From: Glacieibacterium sp964246975 | Lineage (GTDB): Bacteria; Pseudomonadota; Alphaproteobacteria; Sphingomonadales; Sphingomonadaceae | DNA: 10,587 nucleotides | Reading direction: 5' to 3' | Assembly: GCA_964246975.1 (NCBI GenBank) | Contig: CAXTSL010000091.1 | Coordinates: 1 to 10,587, forward strand | Part shown: positions 6,837 through 10,587 of the stretch, in pieces | How positions within the stretch are numbered: the stretch's first letter is position 1 | Layout: each line of letters starts with the position of its first letter | Position numbers and translations under genes: made by a program | Notes under the pieces: generated by a model | The model's database searches: none | The model's input: the letters and a program-made list of their open reading frames with translations, nothing else | What the model was told of the DNA's origin: nothing

Positions 6837-7669
6837 CCGAAGCAACCGAGGCCCCGCTGCGGCGCGATCTCGCCGATTTCCGGCGCGAGGACCGGCGTTT
6901 CGACGGGGTTTCGAAGCCTGTGCTGAGGATCGGCGACCGCGGTCCCGGCGTTCTCGTCATCCATGAAATCTTCGGCTTCACGCCCGCCGTGGCACGGCTG
7001 TGCCGCTGGATCTCGGCGGCGGGCTTCCGGGTCCATGCGCCGATCCTGCTCGGCACGCCCGACACCGACAACCGCGAGAAAGTCACGTTGGGCCGCGTCC
7101 TCGGACTCTGCATCAGTCGCGAGTTCACGCTGTTCGCCGGCAACAGGTCCAGTCCCGTCGTCGACTGGCTCAAGCCGCTGGCGCGCGCCGTGCACGCCGA
7201 GTGCGGCGGGGCGGGGGTTGGCGTCGTCGGCATGTGCCTGACCGGCGGCTTCGCGCTGTCGATGGCGGTCGACCCGTCGGTGATGGCCCCGGTGCTCAGC
7301 CAGCCGTCGCTGCCGCTCCTCGACCATGCCGCGCTCCCTCTCACCAAGGCCGAGCTCGCCGTCGTCAAGGCGCGCGTCGCCGAGGGGTTGACGGTTCGAG
7401 GCTACCGCTTCGCGGGCGACACGCTGGCGCGGCAAGGCCGCTTCGACCGCCTCGACGCCGAACTCGGGCACGGCTTTGCCGGGACCGTCCTGCCCGACAG
7501 CGCGGGCAATCCCAAGGGCTTCCGCGCCCAGGGTAAACCACCGCATTCGGTCCTGACCGGCGACCTGATCGACGCCGGCGGCGAGCCCACCCGGCACGCC
7601 GTCGACGAGATCATCGCCTTTTTCGCCGAGCGGTTGTCGGTGCCGCAGGCGCAGCGCCCCGGCCCTTAG
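6833..7669 (+). CDS. Dienelactone hydrolase family protein
   Basis: A 278-residue alpha/beta hydrolase of the dienelactone hydrolase type, expected in the cytoplasm. Classical DLH opens dienelactone in chloroaromatic breakdown, but most members act on other esters or lactones. Visible family features are VIHEIFG (42-48, with E45 in the position of the glutamate that contacts the nucleophile), GMCLTG (133-138) with nucleophilic C135, and the later H238 in PPHSV, the likely catalytic histidine. D196 (in AGD) is the best candidate for the acid. The nucleophile is cysteine, as in true DLH, not serine. It overlaps the DUF2855 gene by 4 bases, so the two probably act on a shared substrate, which is unknown. 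The stop codon is 7 bases from the stop of the convergent nrdB gene. Confidence 0.87.
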   Translation: MTEATEAPLRRDLADFRREDRRFDGVSKPVLRIGDRGPGVLVIHEIFGFTPAVARLCRWISAAGFRVHAPILLGTPDTDNREKVTLGRVLGLCISREFTLFAGNRSSPVVDWLKPLARAVHAECGGAGVGVVGMCLTGGFALSMAVDPSVMAPVLSQPSLPLLDHAALPLTKAELAVVKARVAEGLTVRGYRFAGDTLARQGRFDRLDAELGHGFAGTVLPDSAGNPKGFRAQGKPPHSVLTGDLIDAGGEPTRHAVDEIIAFFAERLSVPQAQRPGP

Positions 7670-7676
7670 TCCCGGC

Positions 7677-8732
7677 CTATTCCGCCGCGACCCCCAGCAG
7701 TCCGCCCTGGCGACCGTCGTCGCCCTCATTGGCGGGCACCGCGCTCGCCGCCTTGGCACCCTTGCGGCGGTCGAAGGCGTCCCACACCTCGTTCCAGTTG
7801 CCCTTGGTCGCGGCCTTCGAATATTCCGTCGCGCGCGCCTCGAAGAAATTGGCGTGCTCGACGCCGTTGAGCAACGGGCTGAGCCACGGCAGCGGATGCT
7901 CCTCGATCATGTAGATCGGCTTCATGCCAAGCTGCTTCAGCCGCCAATCGGCGGTGAAGCGGACATATTTCTTGATCTCGCCCGGTGTCATGCCGGTCAC
8001 CGGCCCCATCTCGAAGGCGAGGTCGATGAAGGCGTCCTCGAGACGCACCGTCCGCATGCAGACGTCGGCAATGTCGTCGCGGATCTTACTCGTCAGCACG
8101 CCGGTCTCCGCGCAAAAGGCGTGAAACAGCTTGATGATGCCCTCGCAGTGGAGCGACTCGTCGCGGACGCTCCACGTGACGATCTGGCCCATGCCCTTCA
8201 TCTTGTTGAAGCGTGGGAAGTTCATCAGCATCGCGAAGCTCGCGAACAACTGCAGCCCCTCGGTGAAGCCGCCGAACATCGCCAGCGTGCGCGCGATATC
8301 GGCATCGGTCTCGACGCCGAACTGGCTCATATACTCGTGCTTGTCGCGCATTTCCTTGTAGTTGAGGAAAGCGCTGTAATCGCTCTCGGGCATGCCGATG
8401 GTATCGAGCAAATGGCTGTAGGCAGCGATATGCACCGTCTCCATGTTGCTGAACGCGGTCAGCATCATCTTGACTTCGGTGGGCTTGAAGACGCGCCCGT
8501 ATTTGTCGTGGTAGCAGTCCTGCACCTCGATATCGGCCTGGGTGAAGAAGCGGAAGATCTGCGTCAGCAGGTTCTTCTCGTGCTCGGTCAGCCGCTGCGC
8601 CCAGTCGCGGCAATCCTCGCCGAGCGGCACTTCCTCGGGCATCCAGTGGATCTGCTGCTGGCGCTTCCAGAAGTCGAACGCCCAGGGGTATTCGAAGGGC
8701 TTGTAGCTACCTGAGGCTTTGAGGAGGGACAT
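7677..8732 (-). CDS. nrdB: Class Ia ribonucleoside-diphosphate reductase, beta subunit
   Basis: A 351-residue small subunit of aerobic ribonucleotide reductase, which houses the diiron site and tyrosyl radical that starts turnover in NrdA. All expected residues are visible: metal ligands D67, E98, H101 (E-T-V-H), E158, E192 and H195 (DESLH), and the radical tyrosine Y105, four residues after H101 as in E. coli Y122. The D67-E98 spacing of 31 equals E. coli D84-E115. The enzyme is therefore of the classical tyrosyl-radical type. After W317 the C-terminal tail (about 321-351) is low-complexity and ends GLLGVAAE; the extreme C-terminus normally docks on NrdA. The AGGA ribosome-binding site overlaps the stop of the upstream small membrane protein gene (9-base gap), indicating cotranscription from nrdA. 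Confidence 0.96.
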   Translation of the reverse strand: MSLLKASGSYKPFEYPWAFDFWKRQQQIHWMPEEVPLGEDCRDWAQRLTEHEKNLLTQIFRFFTQADIEVQDCYHDKYGRVFKPTEVKMMLTAFSNMETVHIAAYSHLLDTIGMPESDYSAFLNYKEMRDKHEYMSQFGVETDADIARTLAMFGGFTEGLQLFASFAMLMNFPRFNKMKGMGQIVTWSVRDESLHCEGIIKLFHAFCAETGVLTSKIRDDIADVCMRTVRLEDAFIDLAFEMGPVTGMTPGEIKKYVRFTADWRLKQLGMKPIYMIEEHPLPWLSPLLNGVEHANFFEARATEYSKAATKGNWNEVWDAFDRRKGAKAASAVPANEGDDGRQGGLLGVAAE

Positions 8733-8741
8733 GGGCGATTC

Positions 8742-8999
8742 CTAATTGAGCTTGGCAAACGCGTAAAATGCCATCACGGCGGCGACAGCGATCAGCAGCG
8801 CGCCGATGACGCGGTAGCCGCCGGTGGTTTCGAGGCGCGGCAGCAGGCGGTGCGACAATGTTTCGAGCGGCAGCGCCCGCCCGGCATCGACGCGCGCGCG
8901 GCTCTGCGCGACATGGGTGGCAGCCCGGCGAACGAGATCGACCCCGACCGCCGCGACCCCGGCGATCGCGGCACCGACGATCAAGATACGCAGTTCCAT
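8742..8999 (-). CDS. Small two-helix membrane protein within the nrd operon
   Basis: An 85-residue protein I do not recognise. Two hydrophobic segments (about 4-20 and 63-82) flank a 40-residue loop rich in arginine and histidine (R24, R25, R34, R36, R41, R51, R55). By the positive-inside rule the loop faces the cytoplasm and both ends the periplasm. It is credible as a gene because a strong ribosome-binding site (AAGGGGG, 6 bases before ATG) precedes it, it has typical codon use, and it lies between nrdA and nrdB, 9 bases from nrdB. Its role is unknown; location suggests coexpression with the reductase, but a functional link is inference. Confidence 0.78.
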   Translation of the reverse strand: MELRILIVGAAIAGVAAVGVDLVRRAATHVAQSRARVDAGRALPLETLSHRLLPRLETTGGYRVIGALLIAVAAVMAFYAFAKLN

Positions 9000-9049
9000 C
9001 GTCGGCCCCCTTCGCTTCTCTCGCCCGTCAACGCATTAGGCGGGGGGCC

Positions 9050-9146
9050 GGGCATCCGCGTCGTGGAATGCGGCTGCACGGCCCCCGGCCCGCCCGTCCG
9101 TGCAGCCGCACGGACAGGTCCCGGAGCTTGCGCTCCGGGGATGCCC
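9050..9146 (-). repeat. Structured inverted-repeat element between nrdA and the small membrane protein gene
   Basis: This 97-base spacer is almost wholly made of inverted repeats. An outer 8-bp pair (GGGCATCC 9050-9057 / GGATGCCC 9139-9146) encloses a 13-bp pair (TGCGGCTGCACGG 9069-9081 / CCGTGCAGCCGCA 9098-9110, 16-base loop) and an 8-bp hairpin (9120-9127 / 9132-9139, TTGC loop). A second 8-bp hairpin (GTCCGTGC 9096-9103 / GCACGGAC 9108-9115) overlaps and excludes the 13-bp one. It begins right at the nrdA stop codon and lacks a T-run, so it is not a classical terminator. It may be a REP/BIME-like element, a message-stabilising structure or an attenuator. Confidence 0.65.
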
Positions 9147-10587
9147 TACTGACAGGCAAGGCACTCGTCATAATCGTTCATCTCGACCGCGATGTGGCGC
9201 GGCTCGGGCGTATTGTCGGCCTCGACCCCGCCCGCGAAACCGGCGCGCTGGATCGACTTCGACCGTAGATAATACAGCGACTTGATACCCAGTTCCCACG
9301 CCCGGAAGTGCAGCATCAGCAGGTCCCACTTCTCGATATCGGCGGGTAGGAACAGGTTCAGCGACTGCGCCTGGTCGATGTACGGCGTGCGGTCGCCCGC
9401 GAGTTCGAGCAGCCAGCGCTGATCGATTTCGAACGCCGTGCGGTACACCGCCTTCTCGTCGGCCGAGAGGAAGTCGAGGTGCTGGACCGAGCCGCCCTGT
9501 TCGAGGATCGAGTTCCACACGGCGTCGGAGTTCTTCGACTTGGCGCTGAGCAGCTTTTCGAGGAACGGGTTGCGGATCGAGAAGCTGCCCGACAGCGTCT
9601 TGTGCGTGTAGATGTTCGCCGGGATCGGCTCGATGCACGCGCTCGTGCCGCCGGTGATGATGCTGATGCTCGCCGTAGGCGCGATCGCCATCTTGCAGCT
9701 GAAGCGCTCCATGACGCCCATGTCGGCGGCGTCGGGGCACGGCCCGCGCTCGACCGCCAGCTGCATCGACGCCTCGTCGACACGCTCGCGAACATGGCGG
9801 AAGATCTTGAGGTTCCATGATTTCGCCATCGCACCCTCGAAGGCGATGCCGCGCGCCTGGAAGAAACTGTGGAGGCCCATGACGCCCAGGCCGACCGAGC
9901 GCTCGCGCATCGCGGCATAGCTGGCGCGTGCCATTTCAGGCTCGGCGCGCGCGATATAATCGCTGAGCACGTTGTCGAGGAAGCGCATGACGTCCTCGAT
10001 GAAGACCTTGTCGCCCTGCCAGTCGTCCCACATCTCGAGGTTGAGGCTCGACAGGCAGCACACCGCCGTGCGCTCCTTGCCGTACTGGTCGATGCCCGTC
10101 GGCAGGGTGATCTCCGAGCACAGGTTCGAGGTCGAGACCTTGAGGCCGACATCGCGCTGATGCTTGGGCATTGCATCGTTCACGTGATCGACGAAGACGA
10201 TGTAGGGCTCGCCGGTCGCCAGCCGCGTCTCGACGAGCTTGGTGAATAGCCCGCGCGCGTCGACGGTGGCACGGCGCTCGCCGGTCTTGGGGCTGACGAG
10301 GTGCCACTCGTCGCCGGCGCGCACCGCTTCCATGAACTTGTCGGTGACGAGGACGCCGTGGTGGAGGTTGAGCGCCTTCCGGTTGAAATCCCCAGAGGGC
10401 TTTCGAATCTCGAGGAATTCCTCGATCTCGGGGTGGTTGATGTCGAGGTACACCGCCGCCGAGCCGCGCCGCAGCGAACCCTGCGAAATCGCCAGCGTCA
10501 GCGAGTCCATGACGCGCACGAACGGGATAATGCCGCTGGTCTTGCCATTCAGGCCGACCGGCTCGCCGATGCCGCGGACATGGCCCC
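9146..10587 (-). CDS. nrdA: Class Ia ribonucleoside-diphosphate reductase, alpha subunit (C-terminal 479 residues)
   Basis: The catalytic large subunit, which reduces ribonucleoside diphosphates to deoxy forms with NrdB. The 5' part lies beyond the right edge; the frame is open to the last bases, reading G-I-G-E-P-V and then SGIIPFVRVMDS, a standard NrdA segment. Visible catalytic elements are N-L-C-S-E (codons 10126-10112), giving the active-site Asn, the thiyl-radical Cys and Glu; the partner cysteine in TAVCCLSSLNL; PTASISIITGGTSACIEPIPANIY; the radical-transfer tyrosine pair in KSLYYLRSKS; and the C-terminal redox pair C-L-A-C (9163-9152), which thioredoxin or glutaredoxin re-reduces. No intein or frameshift is seen. 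An ATP-cone, if present, would be in the missing N-terminus. It is followed by the structured spacer, a small membrane protein gene and nrdB. Confidence 0.96.
   Translation of the reverse strand, partial: GHVRGIGEPVGLNGKTSGIIPFVRVMDSLTLAISQGSLRRGSAAVYLDINHPEIEEFLEIRKPSGDFNRKALNLHHGVLVTDKFMEAVRAGDEWHLVSPKTGERRATVDARGLFTKLVETRLATGEPYIVFVDHVNDAMPKHQRDVGLKVSTSNLCSEITLPTGIDQYGKERTAVCCLSSLNLEMWDDWQGDKVFIEDVMRFLDNVLSDYIARAEPEMARASYAAMRERSVGLGVMGLHSFFQARGIAFEGAMAKSWNLKIFRHVRERVDEASMQLAVERGPCPDAADMGVMERFSCKMAIAPTASISIITGGTSACIEPIPANIYTHKTLSGSFSIRNPFLEKLLSAKSKNSDAVWNSILEQGGSVQHLDFLSADEKAVYRTAFEIDQRWLLELAGDRTPYIDQAQSLNLFLPADIEKWDLLMLHFRAWELGIKSLYYLRSKSIQRAGFAGGVEADNTPEPRHIAVEMNDYDECLACQ

Noticed and set aside
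9050..9146. Cloverleaf-like fold resembling a tRNA
   Set aside because: No T-loop consensus, no proper anticodon stem-loop, stems of wrong length, and it sits inside an operon spacer; better described as an inverted-repeat element.
8858..9268. Plus-strand open frame across the nrd spacer and small membrane protein gene
   Set aside because: It is antisense to a better supported gene and to nrdA, is Arg/Pro-rich, and has no convincing ribosome-binding site.

Overview
The window is compact, GC-rich DNA from an alphaproteobacterium, most likely a member of the Sphingomonadales. The grounds are the high-GC codon use, two short secreted proteins ending in the sphingomonad form of the PEP-CTERM sorting tail (PEPATW, hydrophobic stretch, RRR), the form of the NrdA and NrdB proteins, and frequent GTG starts. 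Eleven protein-coding genes are supported, two of them cut by the window ends. There are no tRNA or rRNA genes, CRISPR arrays, transposases or phage genes. This is mostly ordinary chromosome; no defence or mobile system was found.

Left part, minus strand (1-2671), read right to left: an SDR oxidoreductase, then prmA (ribosomal protein L11 methyltransferase) 6 bases later, then a PEP-CTERM surface protein, then the N-terminus of a TPR-like protein that leaves through the left edge. The last few residues before that edge look like the C-terminal tail of hydantoinase B/oxoprolinase, which is odd.

Middle part, plus strand (2784-7669): a Wzi-family outer-membrane capsule/EPS protein starts divergently from the SDR gene and is followed 2 bases later by a GNAT acetyltransferase. 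A 242-base AT-richer gap then holds a near-consensus sigma-54 promoter with a dyad-like upstream region, driving the second PEP-CTERM protein, which ends in a strong intrinsic terminator. Next come a DUF2855 protein and a dienelactone-hydrolase-like protein whose start and stop codons overlap.

Right part, minus strand (7677-10587): the class Ia ribonucleotide reductase locus, in the order nrdA (partial), a 97-base element rich in inverted repeats, an 85-residue two-helix membrane protein, then nrdB. nrdB converges on the hydrolase gene with only 7 bases between the stop codons.

Functionally the window has two themes. One is cell-surface polysaccharide biology: Wzi plus two exosortase-sorted proteins, one of them apparently under RpoN. 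The other is housekeeping: dNTP synthesis and ribosomal protein methylation. The points most worth a second look are the sigma-54 promoter with its upstream dyads, the structured spacer and small membrane protein inside the nrd operon, and the composite ORF at the left edge.
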